Positions 35,512 to 46,243 are shown, counted from the stretch's first letter. The stretch: DNA of 64,000 bases from Brenneria nigrifluens DSM 30175 = ATCC 13028 (GCF_005484965.1 NZ_CP034036.1:3534001-3598000), one strand, 5' to 3'. Notes: generated from the sequence alone by a model not told the origin. A program made the numbers and translations.

Positions 35512-35973
35512 TTACAATGATAACGGCAGCGCGGTGGTGTACTTGATGCGCTCCATGGCGAAGCTGGACGTCACGTCCACCAACCCGGGAATGCCGTTTA
35601 CCAGCCGCTTATAAAAATCATCATAGCTTTTCATATCAGCGACCTGCACCTGCATCAGATAATCATACTCTCCGGCCATGCGATAGAAAGACAATACTTC
35701 GGGCATTTCCGACACCACGCTGGTAAAGGTTTGATACCAGACGCTGTTGTGCTGCTGAGTTTTCAGTAGCACAAAGGCGGTCAGCCCCAATCCCAGACGC
35801 TCGTTATCCAGCAGCGCCACCCGACCGCGGATATAGCCCTCTTCTTCCAGCCTCTTCAGCCTTTTCCAGCAGGGCGTCGAGGTCAGATTCACCGACTCGG
35901 CCAGCGTTTGCAGGGAAAGCGTACAGTCCTGTTGCAGTAACCCCAATAGCGTGCGATCTATTTTATCTATCAT
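35512..35973 (-). CDS. decR: Lrp/AsnC-family cysteine-responsive regulator DecR
   Basis: The 153-residue protein begins [20 protein letters not shown] and has an Lrp helix-turn-helix ([20 protein letters not shown]) and an effector domain ([20 protein letters not shown]). It closely follows E. coli DecR/YbaO, which activates cysteine detoxification genes. The start at 35973 matches E. coli; the 10 codons before it are not conserved. It is divergent from a cysteine desulfhydrase-like gene, its probable target. Confidence 0.93.
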   Translation of the reverse strand: MIDKIDRTLLGLLQQDCTLSLQTLAESVNLTSTPCWKRLKRLEEEGYIRGRVALLDNERLGLGLTAFVLLKTQQHNSVWYQTFTSVVSEMPEVLSFYRMAGEYDYLMQVQVADMKSYDDFYKRLVNGIPGLVDVTSSFAMERIKYTTALPLSL

Positions 35974-35996
35974 AGCGCCATACCATAGAAAACTTT

Positions 35997-36020
35997 TCTC
36001 CAATTTCCCCCATTTGGAGA
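35997..36020. promoter_or_regulatory. Inverted repeat, candidate DecR operator
   Basis: TCTCCAA and TTGGAGA are perfect inverted arms 10 bp apart, in the 117-bp divergent gap between decR and the desulfhydrase-like gene. Spacing and position suit an Lrp-family dimer. No experimental DecR consensus was available to compare. Confidence 0.45.
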
Positions 36021-36090
36021 TAAAAAAGCAATCTTTTTTCCCGAAAAACTCGCTAAGCTAACCGTCATTATCGTCAAAACGGAACGAATC

Positions 36091-37167
36091 ATGACCAACA
36101 CCTGGGTAAAAAATGCTATCCGCGCCATAGAAGCCGATTTTCAACGTTCGGCCGATACGCACCTTATTCGGCTGACCTTGGCGGAGTATCCAGGGATTTA
36201 CTGCTATTTAAAAGACGAAAGCACCCACCCCAGCGGCAGCCTGAAACACCGCCTGGCCCGCTCTCTATTCCTCTACGGCCTATGCAACGGCTGGATAAAA
36301 GAAGGGACGCCGATCGTCGAGGCTTCATCCGGCAGCACCGCGGTATCAGAGGCTTATTTCGCCCGCCTGCTGGGATTACCCTTTATCGCCGTTATGCCCG
36401 CCTGCACCGCCAGACGAAAAATAGAACAAATCGCTTTTTATGGCGGCAGTTGTCATTTCGTCGAACAGGCCGGGCAGATCTATGCGGCATCCGAGCAGTT
36501 GGCCAAGAAGCTTAACGGCCATTATATGGATCAGTTCACCTATGCCGAACGGGCAACCGACTGGCGCGGCAACAATAATATCGCCGACAGTATTTATCGC
36601 CAGATGTCGCGGGAACCCTATGCCGTTCCAGACTACATTGTGATGGGCGCGGGAACCGGCGGCACCTCCGCCACCCTGGGGCGCTATATCCGCTATCAGG
36701 GACTGAATACCCAACTGGTGGTGGTCGATCCGGAAAACTCCGTTTTCTACGACTGCTATCAACGGCGCGATCGCGCCATTACCGGCAAATGCGCCAGTCG
36801 TATTGAAGGTATCGGCCGCCCGCGGGCGGAACCCTCATTTATTCCCGACGTCATTGACGGCATGATGCGCGTTCCCGATGCGGCCAGCATCGCCACCCTC
36901 TACTGGCTGGAAGGCATTCTGGGTCGCAAAGTCGGCGCATCCACCGGCACCAACGTCTGGGGCATGCTGCAACTGGCGAAACAGATGAAGGCCCAGGGTA
37001 AACAGGGCGCCATTGTTACGCTGCTGTGCGACAGCGGCGAACGTTATCTGGATACTTATTACCACAGCGACTGGGTGGCAAATAACATCGGCGATCTCAC
37101 CCCTTATCTGGACATTTTGCATAGCGGAGCAGCATGCCGTCCCGCCGCGCAATCCAGGACGGCGTGA
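36091..37167 (+). CDS. PLP-dependent cysteine synthase-family protein, likely L-cysteine desulfhydrase (Cds1-like)
   Basis: The 358-residue fold-type II PLP enzyme has [18 protein letters not shown] with the Schiff-base lysine, the substrate/PLP motif [15 protein letters not shown], the phosphate-binding [14 protein letters not shown] and a C-terminal [15 protein letters not shown]. It is longer than CysK/CysM and resembles the Cds1 group, which degrades L-cysteine to pyruvate, ammonia and sulfide. Divergent pairing with the cysteine sensor DecR supports a detoxification role. E. coli lacks this gene here. Cysteine synthase activity cannot be excluded from sequence. Confidence 0.8.
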   Translation: MTNTWVKNAIRAIEADFQRSADTHLIRLTLAEYPGIYCYLKDESTHPSGSLKHRLARSLFLYGLCNGWIKEGTPIVEASSGSTAVSEAYFARLLGLPFIAVMPACTARRKIEQIAFYGGSCHFVEQAGQIYAASEQLAKKLNGHYMDQFTYAERATDWRGNNNIADSIYRQMSREPYAVPDYIVMGAGTGGTSATLGRYIRYQGLNTQLVVVDPENSVFYDCYQRRDRAITGKCASRIEGIGRPRAEPSFIPDVIDGMMRVPDAASIATLYWLEGILGRKVGASTGTNVWGMLQLAKQMKAQGKQGAIVTLLCDSGERYLDTYYHSDWVANNIGDLTPYLDILHSGAACRPAAQSRTA

Positions 37168-37274
37168 GCGACATTACCCGCTGAACGGCGACGGTTTTTC
37201 AGGTAACATAGCGGCTTTACGCCTCGGGGCATCCTGTCCGCATTGAGGCCCGAATGCGTCAAGGTGAATGAAAA

Positions 37275-37970
37275 ATGAAGCGTGCTGTCGTCGTTTTTAG
37301 CGGTGGACAAGACTCCACAACCTGCCTGATCCAGGCCCTGAAACAGTATGATGACGTTCACTGTATTACCTTCGATTACGGTCAACGTCACCGCGCGGAA
37401 ATCGATATCGCCAGAGCGCTGGCGCGGCGACTTGGCGCCACCGCGCATAAGGTGCTGGACGCCGGCCTGCTGAATGAACTGGCCGCCAGCAGCCTGACGC
37501 GTGAAAACATTCCCGTCCCTGACTATGATAGCGAGTCGCAAGGGCTGCCCAGCACCTTTGTACCGGGGAGGAATATCCTGTTCCTGACGCTGGCCGCCAT
37601 CTATGCCTATCAGGTTGGCGCGCAGGCGGTGATCACCGGCGTGTGCGAAACGGATTTTTCCGGCTACCCCGACTGTCGCGATGAATTTATCAAGGCATTG
37701 AATCATGCCGTGGTACTGGGCACTGCGCGCGATATCCGTTTCGTTACGCCGCTGATGTGGCTCAACAAGGCGGAAACCTGGGCGCTGGCGGACTATTACC
37801 AGCAGTTGGAAACCGTTCGCGACCACACGTTGACCTGCTACAACGGGATTAAAGGCGAGGGTTGCGGCCAGTGCGCCGCCTGTCGTCTGCGCGCCAACGG
37901 ACTCGAACAGTACCGCCGCGATCCCGCGGGCGTTATGGCGGCGCTCAAACAGAAAAGCGGCCTGCAATAG
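37275..37970 (+). CDS. queC: 7-cyano-7-deazaguanine synthase QueC
   Basis: Converts 7-carboxy-7-deazaguanine to preQ0 with ATP and ammonia in the queuosine tRNA pathway. The 231-residue length is that of E. coli. It has the PP-loop [17 protein letters not shown] (about 5-21), [15 protein letters not shown] and a C-terminal zinc cluster in [19 protein letters not shown]. It stands alone on the plus strand, 29 bp from the convergent fadM. Confidence 0.97.
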   Translation: MKRAVVVFSGGQDSTTCLIQALKQYDDVHCITFDYGQRHRAEIDIARALARRLGATAHKVLDAGLLNELAASSLTRENIPVPDYDSESQGLPSTFVPGRNILFLTLAAIYAYQVGAQAVITGVCETDFSGYPDCRDEFIKALNHAVVLGTARDIRFVTPLMWLNKAETWALADYYQQLETVRDHTLTCYNGIKGEGCGQCAACRLRANGLEQYRRDPAGVMAALKQKSGLQ

Positions 37971-37999
37971 CAGCACGCCACACCGCCAGACCACCCGGC

Positions 38000-38401
38000 C
38001 TACGCCTGACGGATAGCGTCCAGGTGCTCCAGCAGCGGCCCTTCCAGCGGCAAGGCCCGTTGACTGACAAGATCGATGCAGACAAACGTCAGCGTCGCAT
38101 CCGCGATAATAGCGTTATCGGCGACGCGAGTAACGGTCTGGCTGATGGTCCCGCTTCTGGCGCCGATCTTCAGCAATATGCCGTCAATACGCAGTTCATC
38201 CCCCAACACCGCCGGTTGGCGATAGTTGATATTGATATTCACCACCACAAAAGCGATACGGTGGCTCGTCATCCAGTCGAAAAGCGCCGACTTCTGCAGC
38301 CATTGCCAACGCGCCTCTTCCAGAAACTCGAGATAACGAGCGTTATTAACGTGCTGGTAAACATCGATGTGGTAACCACGCACGGTGATGAAAGTCTGCA
38401 T
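38000..38401 (-). CDS. fadM: Long-chain acyl-CoA thioesterase FadM
   Basis: The 133-residue single-hotdog thioesterase (132 in E. coli, YbaW) releases oddly saturated or dienoyl acyl-CoA that stalls beta-oxidation. It has the 4-hydroxybenzoyl-CoA thioesterase motif YHIDVYQHVNNARYLEFLEE with the catalytic Asp, and VNININYRQPAVLGDEL. It is convergent with queC; ybaV lies 110 bp upstream. Confidence 0.95.
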   Translation of the reverse strand: MQTFITVRGYHIDVYQHVNNARYLEFLEEARWQWLQKSALFDWMTSHRIAFVVVNININYRQPAVLGDELRIDGILLKIGARSGTISQTVTRVADNAIIADATLTFVCIDLVSQRALPLEGPLLEHLDAIRQA

Positions 38402-38511
38402 AAATCCCTACTCCTGCGACGGAAGACTCGAACAGCCTATAGGTTCTGAGATCCAGCCTAGCTGAAGGTTCGCAACCGGTAGCTTGTTTCACCACCCGGT
38501 TGCGAAAAGCA

Positions 38512-38874
38512 TCACAATTTCAAGCGCGACAGATTACGCTCCAGTAAAGCCGCGCCAATCCCCGGCACTTCCTGCAACTGCTCTATCTGGGTGAAAGGAC
38601 CGTTTTGTTGACGATAATTGACGATTGCCTCAGCTTTTTTAATGCCGACGCCGTTCATCGCCTCCGCCAACTCCTGCGCGGTCGCCAAATTAATGCTTAC
38701 TTCATCTTCATCCGCCGCGGGAAGCAGCGCTTTTTCCGTCTTTTGCGCCACCGGCGCCGACTGCGCCGCTCCCCCGGCGTTTTCCGTTGGCGCAGCCGCC
38801 TGAACCAACGGCGACAGCCCGACCAGACTCAACCCAACGATCACGCAAAGCGCCTTCACTCCTGACTTTCTCAT
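38512..38874 (-). CDS. ybaV: ComEA-like helix-hairpin-helix protein YbaV
   Basis: This 120-residue protein has a signal peptide (SGVKALCVIVGLSLVGLSPL, cleavage near VQA), an Ala/Glu-rich linker, and a helix-hairpin-helix pair (SINLATAQELAEAMNGVGIK, then QLQEVPGIGAALLERNLSRL). It is a probable periplasmic DNA-binding protein related to ComEA. The function in enterobacteria is not settled. It lies downstream of ppiD, separated by a terminator. Confidence 0.93.
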   Translation of the reverse strand: MRKSGVKALCVIVGLSLVGLSPLVQAAAPTENAGGAAQSAPVAQKTEKALLPAADEDEVSINLATAQELAEAMNGVGIKKAEAIVNYRQQNGPFTQIEQLQEVPGIGAALLERNLSRLKL

Positions 38875-38955
38875 GCTGTTTCCTCCATGTGTTTGACAGC
38901 ATGGCTACCTTGCCGCAGGCGGGACGGCATCGCAAATGGCTTTGGCGGAATGTGG

Positions 38956-38979
38956 AAAAGGCCGCGAAAGCGGCCTTTT
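38956..38979 (-). terminator. Rho-independent terminator of ppiD
   Basis: AAAAGGCCGC-GAAA-GCGGCCTTTT is a 10-bp symmetric stem 33 bp after the ppiD stop codon, T-rich on both strands. The stem equals that of the acrB terminator at 25333-25356. Confidence 0.85.
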
Positions 38980-39012
38980 CCCGTTGCAGCAATTTGCAAA
39001 TTTATGCGTAAC

Positions 39013-40896
39013 TCATTGCTGTTCCTGAGCCGCGCCGCCCATCTTGATTTTGGCTTCGCTACGCAAACTGCTTAGCAAGGCGTCAAACAGCGAACCAACG
39101 GAACTTTGCTGGATCTGATTGGCAAACTGCGTTTGCTGTTGCTCGGTCAGTTGATGCGGCGTAACGCTGTCCAGCGCCACCAAAACCACGTTGCCGACCT
39201 GGTCCTGAGAAATGCCGTAAGACGGCTTATCTTTGTCCTGGGGATGCGGCAGGGCGAAAATGGACTCCGCCATGGCATCGCCCTGAGATACGGATGAGAG
39301 GGTTTTTGGCTCGCCGAAGCTCAGATTGGCGGCTTTCAACGCCTCATCCTTACCTTGTTTCAGTGCAGCCAGAATCTTTTCCGCCTCTACCCGCGCCTGC
39401 TGTTCCGCTTTCTGACGTTTCACCGTCTCTATCACCTGGTCGCGTACCTGATCCAGCGGTCGGGTGCTTTCCGCCTTATGATCGGTGATGCGAATCACGA
39501 AAGCGCGATCGCCATCGACGTTGATCACATCGGAGTTACTTCCCGGCTCACCGTTCTCACCCGCCAATCCGCCATCAAAAATGGCCTGTGTGGCCGGCTG
39601 GAAATTCAATACCGCGGGAACCTGCTCACGGGTAAACCAGTCGGTCTGCGTTGCTTTCACACCGGCGGCCTCTTCGGCGGAAGCCAGAGACTCGTTGTCG
39701 TTGCTGGCGGCTTCGCTGACTTTTTGCTGCAGCGCGTAATAGTCGTCCTGCGCTTTTTCATGCTTCACTTTGGCGGCAATATCATCGCGGACTTCACTCA
39801 GCGGCTTAACCTGCTGCGGTTGAATATCGTCAAGGCGCACGATCAAATATCCCACGGAGGATTTTATCGCCGCGGATAGCTGCCCTTTTTCCGTCAGCCC
39901 GGCCTGCTTAAGCTCGTCAATGGTGGAATTTTCATCCATCCAGCCCAAATCACCGCCATTGCGGCGCGAGATGACATCCGTCGACTTTTCCTGCGCCAGC
40001 GCGGCAAAATCCGCGCCCTGTTTCAGGGCATCCAGCACCGACTGCGCATCGGCTTCGGTTTTCACCTGAATAACGCTGAATTTTTTGCGCTCGGGCTGAG
40101 TGTAATCATTTTTATTTTTTTCATAAAAATCGTCGATGTCCGCATCGGTGACGGTGACTTTATCCATTATGGCCGCCGCGTCGAGGGTGATATAGCTGAC
40201 CTTGAACGCTTCCGGCGCCAGGAAACGCGCCTGATTCTGCTCGTAATAGCTGCGGACTTCGTCATCGGAAACGTTTTGCGCCCCGGCTCTGGCGGAAATA
40301 TCAATCGTCGCCAGGCGGACGACCCGATCCTGCGCCGCCAGTTTCACCAGATTGTCGATCTCCTGCGGCAAAAGGAACTCGGTATTGCCAAACCCGCGAA
40401 TAAGCTGCTGTGAGGTCAGTTGCTTGCGCAACAGCTGCGCGTACGCATCCGGCGTCAGCCCCAGGCGACGAACCTGAGCCAGGTATTTTTCATTATCGAA
40501 ACGATTGTCGGTTTGAAATGCCGGGACGGCAAAAATCGCCTGCTTGACTTGCTCATCGCTGATATTCAGTCCCAGTTTGTCGGCATACTGATCCAGCAGG
40601 GCTTCATCAATCAGCTGCGCGAGAGACTGTCTGCGCAGCTGCTGCATATAGCCGTCATTGCTCGCCAGCAGAGAAAAATTCTCACCCAGCGCCTCCTGCT
40701 GGCGACTGCGCTCGTTCTGTACGGCCTGCTCAAGCTGAGCCCGGGTAATTTCCTGCCCGTTAACCTTTGCCGCATAGTCTCCGGAACCGCCGATAAGATA
40801 GTCGCCGACGCCGGTTAAAACGAATGATGCGATAATCAAGGCTAGAATAATTTTCAGCACGACGTTATTAGCGGCCGCGCGTAAATTGTCCATCAT
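39013..40896 (-). CDS. ppiD: Periplasmic folding chaperone PpiD
   Basis: The 627-residue protein is membrane-anchored and works at the SecYEG exit. A single N-terminal helix (VVLKIILALIIASFVLTGVG, about 12-31) precedes SurA-like chaperone helices, a parvulin domain at about 266-355 (FSVIQVKTEADAQSVLDALK to GYLIVRLDDIQPQ) that lacks strong isomerase residues, and a long C-terminal region. It lies downstream of hupB with a 254-bp gap holding the hupB terminator. Confidence 0.95.
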   Translation of the reverse strand: MMDNLRAAANNVVLKIILALIIASFVLTGVGDYLIGGSGDYAAKVNGQEITRAQLEQAVQNERSRQQEALGENFSLLASNDGYMQQLRRQSLAQLIDEALLDQYADKLGLNISDEQVKQAIFAVPAFQTDNRFDNEKYLAQVRRLGLTPDAYAQLLRKQLTSQQLIRGFGNTEFLLPQEIDNLVKLAAQDRVVRLATIDISARAGAQNVSDDEVRSYYEQNQARFLAPEAFKVSYITLDAAAIMDKVTVTDADIDDFYEKNKNDYTQPERKKFSVIQVKTEADAQSVLDALKQGADFAALAQEKSTDVISRRNGGDLGWMDENSTIDELKQAGLTEKGQLSAAIKSSVGYLIVRLDDIQPQQVKPLSEVRDDIAAKVKHEKAQDDYYALQQKVSEAASNDNESLASAEEAAGVKATQTDWFTREQVPAVLNFQPATQAIFDGGLAGENGEPGSNSDVINVDGDRAFVIRITDHKAESTRPLDQVRDQVIETVKRQKAEQQARVEAEKILAALKQGKDEALKAANLSFGEPKTLSSVSQGDAMAESIFALPHPQDKDKPSYGISQDQVGNVVLVALDSVTPHQLTEQQQTQFANQIQQSSVGSLFDALLSSLRSEAKIKMGGAAQEQQ

Positions 40897-41037
40897 AATG
40901 TGACAACACTCCGCTGTAGAATGGGTGACACTCCCCGCGCCGGCCTAAGCCAAGCTTCCCTTGATTGTAAAGCCCACAAACAAGGTCAGGGCGCGTTTAA
41001 ACTTGGTCTGACAATAGTAACCTGAATTGCCCCCGAT

Positions 41038-41068
41038 AAAAAAAGGCACATCATAAAATGATGCGCCC
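41038..41068 (-). terminator. Rho-independent terminator of hupB
   Basis: On the minus strand GGCGCATCA-TTTTA-TGATGTGCC (9 bp with one G-U) is followed by TTTTTTT. Confidence 0.88.
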
Positions 41069-41150
41069 CGTATCTTACCTTACCAATATCGTTGCGTCAG
41101 GTAATGTTTGGCAACACGGCGTGTTGCCCGCAAAACCGGTGACGGAATAA

Positions 41151-41423
41151 TCAGTTAACGGCGTCTTTCAGTGTCTTACCAGCACGGAAACCGGGTACTT
41201 TAGCTGCCGGAATGCTGATTTCTTTACCCGTTTGCGGGTTGCGGCCGGTACGCGCAGCGCGTTCACGCACTGAGAAAGTACCAAAACCAACCAAAGCAAC
41301 ATCGTCCCCTTCTTTCAGAGACTCGGTAACGGAACCAATAATCGCATCTAACACACGCCCTGCCGCCGCTTTGGAAATGTCAGCATCTGCGGCAATTTTG
41401 TCGATCAATTGTGACTTGTTCAC
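41151..41423 (-). CDS. hupB: DNA-binding protein HU-beta
   Basis: The 90-residue histone-like protein, same length as E. coli. It starts [20 protein letters not shown] and has the DNA-binding arm signature [20 protein letters not shown] with the conserved proline in the flexible arm. It forms a dimer with HU-alpha that bends and compacts DNA. It lies downstream of lon as in E. coli, with its own promoter and terminator. Confidence 0.98.
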   Translation of the reverse strand: MNKSQLIDKIAADADISKAAAGRVLDAIIGSVTESLKEGDDVALVGFGTFSVRERAARTGRNPQTGKEISIPAAKVPGFRAGKTLKDAVN

Positions 41424-41552
41424 TCTCTCATCCCCTCTGGAATTCTACGGTCGCGCTGAAATTTCCCAAAACACGACACCCAACTTTATATCAATCCTGT
41501 CAGACCTTAGCAAATTACCGCTAAAACCAACAGTGCTCTAACTTAGCGGTAC

Positions 41553-41588
41553 AAAAAAAGGCTGGCAAGCACGATTTAACTTACCAGC
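41553..41588 (-). terminator. Rho-independent terminator of lon
   Basis: On the minus strand GCTGGTAAG and CTTGCCAGC (9 bp, one G-U) are followed by CTTTTTTT, 33 bp past the lon stop codon. Confidence 0.85.
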
Positions 41589-41621
41589 GCTGATTTTCTC
41601 AAGGGTTTATGCGATAGGTCA

Positions 41622-43988
41622 CTATTTTGCCTTGGCGGTGGCGCTAACCACCTGCATGCCATAGGGCGCATTCACCAACGCTAACGCCAGAACTTCCTCA
41701 ATGCGCTTCACCGGATGGATATCCAGATCGGCAATCACATTTTGCGGGATCTCTTCCAGATCGCGCTTGTTGTCATCCGGTATCAATACCGTTTTGATGC
41801 CGCCGCGATGCGCCGCCAGCAGCTTCTCTTTCAGGCCGCCGATGGGCAGCACCAACCCCCGCAAGGTGATTTCGCCTGTCATCGCCACGTCGGCGCGTAC
41901 CGGATTCCCCGTCAAACAGGAGACCAGCGCGGTACACATCGCAATCCCCGCGCTGGGACCGTCTTTCGGCGTCGCCCCTTCAGGAACGTGAACGTGAATA
42001 TCGCGTTTTTCATAGAAATCCGCATTGATACCCAGCTTCTCGGCTCTGGCGCGCACCACGGTAAGCGCCGCCTGAATCGATTCCTGCATCACTTCACCCA
42101 GCGAACCGGTGTAGGTCAGTTTGCCTTTACCCGGTACGCAGGCCGTTTCGATGGTCAGCAGGTCGCCGCCCACTTCCGTCCACGCCAGGCCGGTGACCTG
42201 GCCGACGCGGTTTTCTTCGTCCGCCCGGCCGTAGTCGAAACGCTGTACCCCAAGGAAATCCTTAAGGTTATCGCCCGTTATCCGGATGTGTTTGACGGAT
42301 TTATCCATCAACAGCGTTTTTACCGCTTTGCGGCACAGCTTGGAGATTTCGCGCTCCAGATTACGCACCCCGGCTTCACGGGTGTAATAGCGGATAATGC
42401 CGACAATCGCGCTGTCCTCCACCGACAGCTCGCTTTTCTTCAACGCGTTGCGTTCAATCTGTTTCGGCAACAGGTGCTGCTTGGCGATGTTCAGCTTTTC
42501 GTCTTCGGTATAGCCGGAAAGACGGATCACCTCCATACGGTCGAGCAGCGGAGCCGGAATATTCATCGAGTTGGAGGTGGCGACAAACATCACGTCCGAC
42601 AGGTCGTAATCCACTTCCAGATAGTGATCGTTAAACGCCACGTTCTGTTCCGGATCGAGCACCTCCAGCAACGCCGACGCGGGATCGCCGCGCATATCGG
42701 AGGACATCTTGTCGATTTCGTCCAACAGGAACAGCGGGTTTTTCACCCCGACCTTCGCCATCTTCTGGATCAGCTTGCCCGGCATGGAACCGATATAGGT
42801 GCGGCGGTGACCGCGGATTTCCGCCTCGTCGCGCACCCCGCCCAACGCCATACGCACGTACTGGCGTCCGGTGGCTTTGGCGATGGACTGCCCCAGCGAG
42901 GTTTTCCCCACCCCCGGCGGCCCCACCAGACACAGGATAGGCCCTTTGATCTTGCTGACCCGGCTCTGCACCGCCAGATACTCCAGAATGCGTTCCTTCA
43001 CGCGCTCAAGGCCGTAATGATCGGTATCCAGCATTTCCTGCGCCTTGAGCAGGTCTTTCTTCACTTTGCTGCGGGCATTCCAGGGAACCTGCACCATCCA
43101 GTCAATATAGCTGCGCACCACGGTGGCCTCAGCGGACATCGGCGACATCATCTTCAGCTTTTGCAGTTCCGCTTCGGTTTTTTCGCGCGCTTCCTTGGGC
43201 ATTTTTGCCGCTTCAATCTTGCGCTTCAGCGCTTCATGTTCATCCGGCGCATCATCCATTTCGCCGAGTTCTTTCTGAATCGCCTTCATTTGCTCATTCA
43301 GATAGTACTCGCGCTGGCTTTTTTCCATCTGCTTCTTGACGCGACCGCGGATCCGCTTCTCAACCTGCAACAGGTCAATTTCGGATTCCATCATCGCCAT
43401 CAGATACTCTAACCGCTCGGTAATATCGGACATTTCGAGTACGGACTGCTTATCCGTCAATTTCAGCGGCATATGCGCGGCGATGGTATCCGCCAGGCGC
43501 GCGGCGTCTTCAATGCTGTTGAGCGACGTCAGGACTTCAGGCGGGATCTTTTTGTTCAGCTTGATATATCCCTCGAACTGATTGATCGCCGTGCGCATCA
43601 ATACTTCCTGCTCACGCTCGTCAATGGCCGGGGAATCCAGATACTCCGCCTGCGCGGCGAAATGTTCGCCGCTGTCGGACAATGTGGTAATACGCGCGCG
43701 CTGCAAACCTTCGACCAGCACTTTCACCGTGCCGTCCGGCAGTTTCAGCATTTGAAGAATCGAGGCTACCGTCCCTACCGAGAAAAGATCGTTAATGCTT
43801 GGCTCATCCGTTGAGGCCTCTTTCTGCGCCACCAGCATGATCTTTTTATCATGATCCATCGCGGCTTCAAGGCACCGAATTGACTTCTCCCGACCAACAA
43901 ACAACGGAATCACCATGTGCGGATAAACCACCACATCGCGCAGCGGCAATACGGGGATTTCAATGCGTTCGGAACGCTCAGGGTTCAT
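41622..43988 (-). CDS. lon: ATP-dependent protease La
   Basis: A 788-residue AAA+ serine protease (784 in E. coli) that degrades misfolded and regulatory proteins. It has an N-terminal substrate domain (about 1-310), Walker [21 protein letters not shown] near residue 356, Walker [11 protein letters not shown], and a C-terminal protease domain with the Ser-Lys dyad ([10 protein letters not shown] near 680 and [14 protein letters not shown] near 725). A sigma-32 promoter lies about 90 bp upstream. Position between clpX and hupB is the usual one. Confidence 0.98.
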   Translation of the reverse strand: MNPERSERIEIPVLPLRDVVVYPHMVIPLFVGREKSIRCLEAAMDHDKKIMLVAQKEASTDEPSINDLFSVGTVASILQMLKLPDGTVKVLVEGLQRARITTLSDSGEHFAAQAEYLDSPAIDEREQEVLMRTAINQFEGYIKLNKKIPPEVLTSLNSIEDAARLADTIAAHMPLKLTDKQSVLEMSDITERLEYLMAMMESEIDLLQVEKRIRGRVKKQMEKSQREYYLNEQMKAIQKELGEMDDAPDEHEALKRKIEAAKMPKEAREKTEAELQKLKMMSPMSAEATVVRSYIDWMVQVPWNARSKVKKDLLKAQEMLDTDHYGLERVKERILEYLAVQSRVSKIKGPILCLVGPPGVGKTSLGQSIAKATGRQYVRMALGGVRDEAEIRGHRRTYIGSMPGKLIQKMAKVGVKNPLFLLDEIDKMSSDMRGDPASALLEVLDPEQNVAFNDHYLEVDYDLSDVMFVATSNSMNIPAPLLDRMEVIRLSGYTEDEKLNIAKQHLLPKQIERNALKKSELSVEDSAIVGIIRYYTREAGVRNLEREISKLCRKAVKTLLMDKSVKHIRITGDNLKDFLGVQRFDYGRADEENRVGQVTGLAWTEVGGDLLTIETACVPGKGKLTYTGSLGEVMQESIQAALTVVRARAEKLGINADFYEKRDIHVHVPEGATPKDGPSAGIAMCTALVSCLTGNPVRADVAMTGEITLRGLVLPIGGLKEKLLAAHRGGIKTVLIPDDNKRDLEEIPQNVIADLDIHPVKRIEEVLALALVNAPYGMQVVSATAKAK

Positions 43989-44075
43989 AGAGCTCTCTCT
44001 TAGTTTCGTTTCCGCCAGGTTAAGGGAATCTCGTGAAACGCGATCTTCACGGGTTTCACCAAATAGGTATTCGAG

Positions 44076-44104
44076 TATATGGGGATAAATATCTTACATT
44101 CAAC
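44076..44104 (-). promoter_or_regulatory. Sigma-32 promoter of lon
   Basis: On the minus strand GTTGAA is followed after 14 bp by CCCCATATA, matching the heat-shock consensus and nearly the E. coli lon promoter. It ends 87 bp before the lon start codon. Confidence 0.85.
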
Positions 44105-44126
44105 GACCAGTACCCGCGTAAAAGCG

Positions 44127-44153
44127 AATGGGGGATAAAATCCCCCATTTTTG
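44127..44153 (+). terminator. Hairpin with U-run in the clpX-lon gap (possible small-RNA terminator)
   Basis: AATGGGGGA-TAAAA-TCCCCCATT is followed by TTTG on the plus strand, which is opposite to lon and clpX. E. coli has the small RNA candidate SraA in this gap, so an equivalent plus-strand transcript is possible. It may instead serve clpX as a bidirectional hairpin. The transcript is not demonstrated. Confidence 0.4.
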
Positions 44154-44179
44154 TCTTGCATGACGGTTTGTTTGGCTAA

Positions 44180-45457
44180 TTATTCGCCGGAGGCCTGCTG
44201 CGCTTCCGGCTTGCCGTAGATCAGCAGAGGCTCAGACTGGCCGGCAATCACCGACTCATCAATAACGACCTTATCAACGCTCTCCAGCGACGGCAGATCG
44301 TACATGGTTTCCAGCAATGCGGCTTCCACGATTGAGCGCAGACCGCGGGCGCCGGTTTTACGCGCCATCGCTTTTTTGGCGATAGCGGTCAGGGCCTCGT
44401 CACGAAACTCCAGATCGACGCCTTCCAGGTTGAACAACGCCTGATACTGCTTGGTCAGCGCGTTTTTCGGCTCGCGCAGAATCTGGATCAGCGCGTCTTC
44501 GCTCAGTTCCCTCAAGGTTGCCACCACCGGCAAACGACCGATAAATTCAGGGATCAGACCGAATTTAATCAGATCGCCCGGCTCAACCTGGCCCAGCAGC
44601 TCGCCTTCCGTCGCTTTTTCAGCGCTGCCTTTTACCGTCGCTCCAAAACCGATGCCGCGCCCGGTGTCGGTGCGCTGCTCGATGACCTTATCCAGACCGG
44701 CAAAAGCGCCGCCGCAAATAAAGAGGATCTTGGAGGTGTCCACCTGCAAAAACTCCTGCTGCGGATGCTTGCGTCCGCCCTGCGGCGGAACGGCGGCGAT
44801 GGTGCCTTCGATCAGCTTCAGCAGCGCCTGCTGGACGCCTTCGCCGGACACGTCGCGGGTGATAGACGGGTTGTCGGACTTGCGTGAAATTTTGTCGATT
44901 TCATCGATATAAACAATCCCGCGCTGCGCTTTCTGCACGTCGTAATCACACTTCTGCAGCAGTTTCTGGATGATGTTCTCGACGTCCTCGCCCACATAAC
45001 CCGCTTCGGTCAGGGTGGTGGCATCCGCCATGGTGAACGGCACGTCCAGAAAACGCGCCAGGGTTTCAGCCAGCAGGGTTTTACCGCTGCCGGTCGGGCC
45101 GATGAGCAGAATGTTGCTTTTGCCCAGTTCAATGCCGTTGCTGGCGACGTCGCCGTTGCGTAAGCGCTTATAGTGGTTGTATACCGCGACGGCCAGCACT
45201 TTCTTGGCCTGTTCCTGGCCGATGACATAGTCGTCGAGATGGCGACGGATCTCATGCGGCGTCGGCAACGCGCTGCGCTCGCGATGCGGAGACACTTCTT
45301 TAATTTCTTCGCGAATAATGTCGTTACACAAGTCAACACATTCATCGCAGATATACACTGACGGCCCGGCAATCAGCTTGCGTACTTCATGCTGGCTTTT
45401 GCCGCAGAAAGAACAGTACAGCAACTTCCCTGAACCGTCTTTGCGCTTATCTGTCAT
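44180..45457 (-). CDS. clpX: ClpX ATPase subunit of ClpXP
   Basis: The 425-residue AAA+ unfoldase (424 in E. coli) feeds proteins to ClpP. An N-terminal zinc finger (YCSFCGKSQ...ICDECVDLC, about 14-41) precedes Walker [10 protein letters not shown], Walker [11 protein letters not shown], the pore loop GGRKH/GYVGEDV region and the ClpP-docking loop RGIGFGA. The sensor-2 GARGLRSI is present. It is co-directional with clpP, 162 bp downstream of it. Confidence 0.98.
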   Translation of the reverse strand: MTDKRKDGSGKLLYCSFCGKSQHEVRKLIAGPSVYICDECVDLCNDIIREEIKEVSPHRERSALPTPHEIRRHLDDYVIGQEQAKKVLAVAVYNHYKRLRNGDVASNGIELGKSNILLIGPTGSGKTLLAETLARFLDVPFTMADATTLTEAGYVGEDVENIIQKLLQKCDYDVQKAQRGIVYIDEIDKISRKSDNPSITRDVSGEGVQQALLKLIEGTIAAVPPQGGRKHPQQEFLQVDTSKILFICGGAFAGLDKVIEQRTDTGRGIGFGATVKGSAEKATEGELLGQVEPGDLIKFGLIPEFIGRLPVVATLRELSEDALIQILREPKNALTKQYQALFNLEGVDLEFRDEALTAIAKKAMARKTGARGLRSIVEAALLETMYDLPSLESVDKVVIDESVIAGQSEPLLIYGKPEAQQASGE

Positions 45458-45619
45458 GAGTCAAACCTCTTCTTAGTCTTTTGCCCGCAGGCCAGCCACA
45501 GCAATATCGCTACAGCAAACGCCGATATTATAGCCAATACGCGCAAAAAAAATCGCACCGCAGACCATCGGTCGAACACTGCTTTTCCAGCCACTATTAA
45601 CCGCCAACATAGCGGAGCG

Positions 45620-46243
45620 TCATGCACGATTAGTGAATACGGAATCCACCAGGCCGTAGTCTACCGCCTCGTTGGCGGAGAGGAAACGGTCGCGCTCCGT
45701 GTCTCTTTCTATCACTTCAAGAGGCTGACCCGTATGTTTCGCCAGCAATTCATTCATTCTGGCTTTTACTTTCAATATCTCTTTGGCGTGAATTTCAATA
45801 TCCGTCGCCTGCCCCTGGAATCCCCCCAGCGGCTGGTGAATCATTACCCGTGAGTTGGGCAGGCAGATACGTTTGCCTTTCGCGCCCGCCGCCAGCAGGA
45901 ACGACCCCATGGAGCAAGCCTGTCCCATACAGATGGTGCTGACGTCCGGCTTGATAAACTGCATGGTGTCGTAGATGGACATCCCGGCGGTAATCACGCC
46001 CCCCGGAGAGTTAATGTAAAGGAAAATGTCTTTTTCCGGATTTTCGGCTTCCAGAAACAGCATCTGCGCCACAATCAGGTTCGCCATATAATCTTCCACC
46101 TGGCCGGTCAGGAAGATTATCCGTTCTTTCAGCAGACGGGAATAGATATCGTAAGAACGCTCCCCACGCGAGGTTTGCTCAACCACCATCGGCACCAGGG
46201 CCATGTGGGGTGCTTGTGTTTCTTGTTCGCCACTGTATGACAT
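45620..46243 (-). CDS. clpP: ClpP serine protease subunit
   Basis: A 207-residue tetradecameric protease, identical in length to E. coli. A short propeptide precedes [20 protein letters not shown]. The catalytic Ser is in [14 protein letters not shown], His in [14 protein letters not shown], and Asp in the region after [15 protein letters not shown]. It works with ClpX (next gene) and ClpA. tig lies upstream in the same direction. Confidence 0.98.
   Translation of the reverse strand: MSYSGEQETQAPHMALVPMVVEQTSRGERSYDIYSRLLKERIIFLTGQVEDYMANLIVAQMLFLEAENPEKDIFLYINSPGGVITAGMSIYDTMQFIKPDVSTICMGQACSMGSFLLAAGAKGKRICLPNSRVMIHQPLGGFQGQATDIEIHAKEILKVKARMNELLAKHTGQPLEVIERDTERDRFLSANEAVDYGLVDSVFTNRA

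Noticed and set aside
41715..43412. Long (565-codon) open frame antisense to lon
   Set aside because: Antisense shadow of lon with His/Arg/Gln-rich composition and no start signal.
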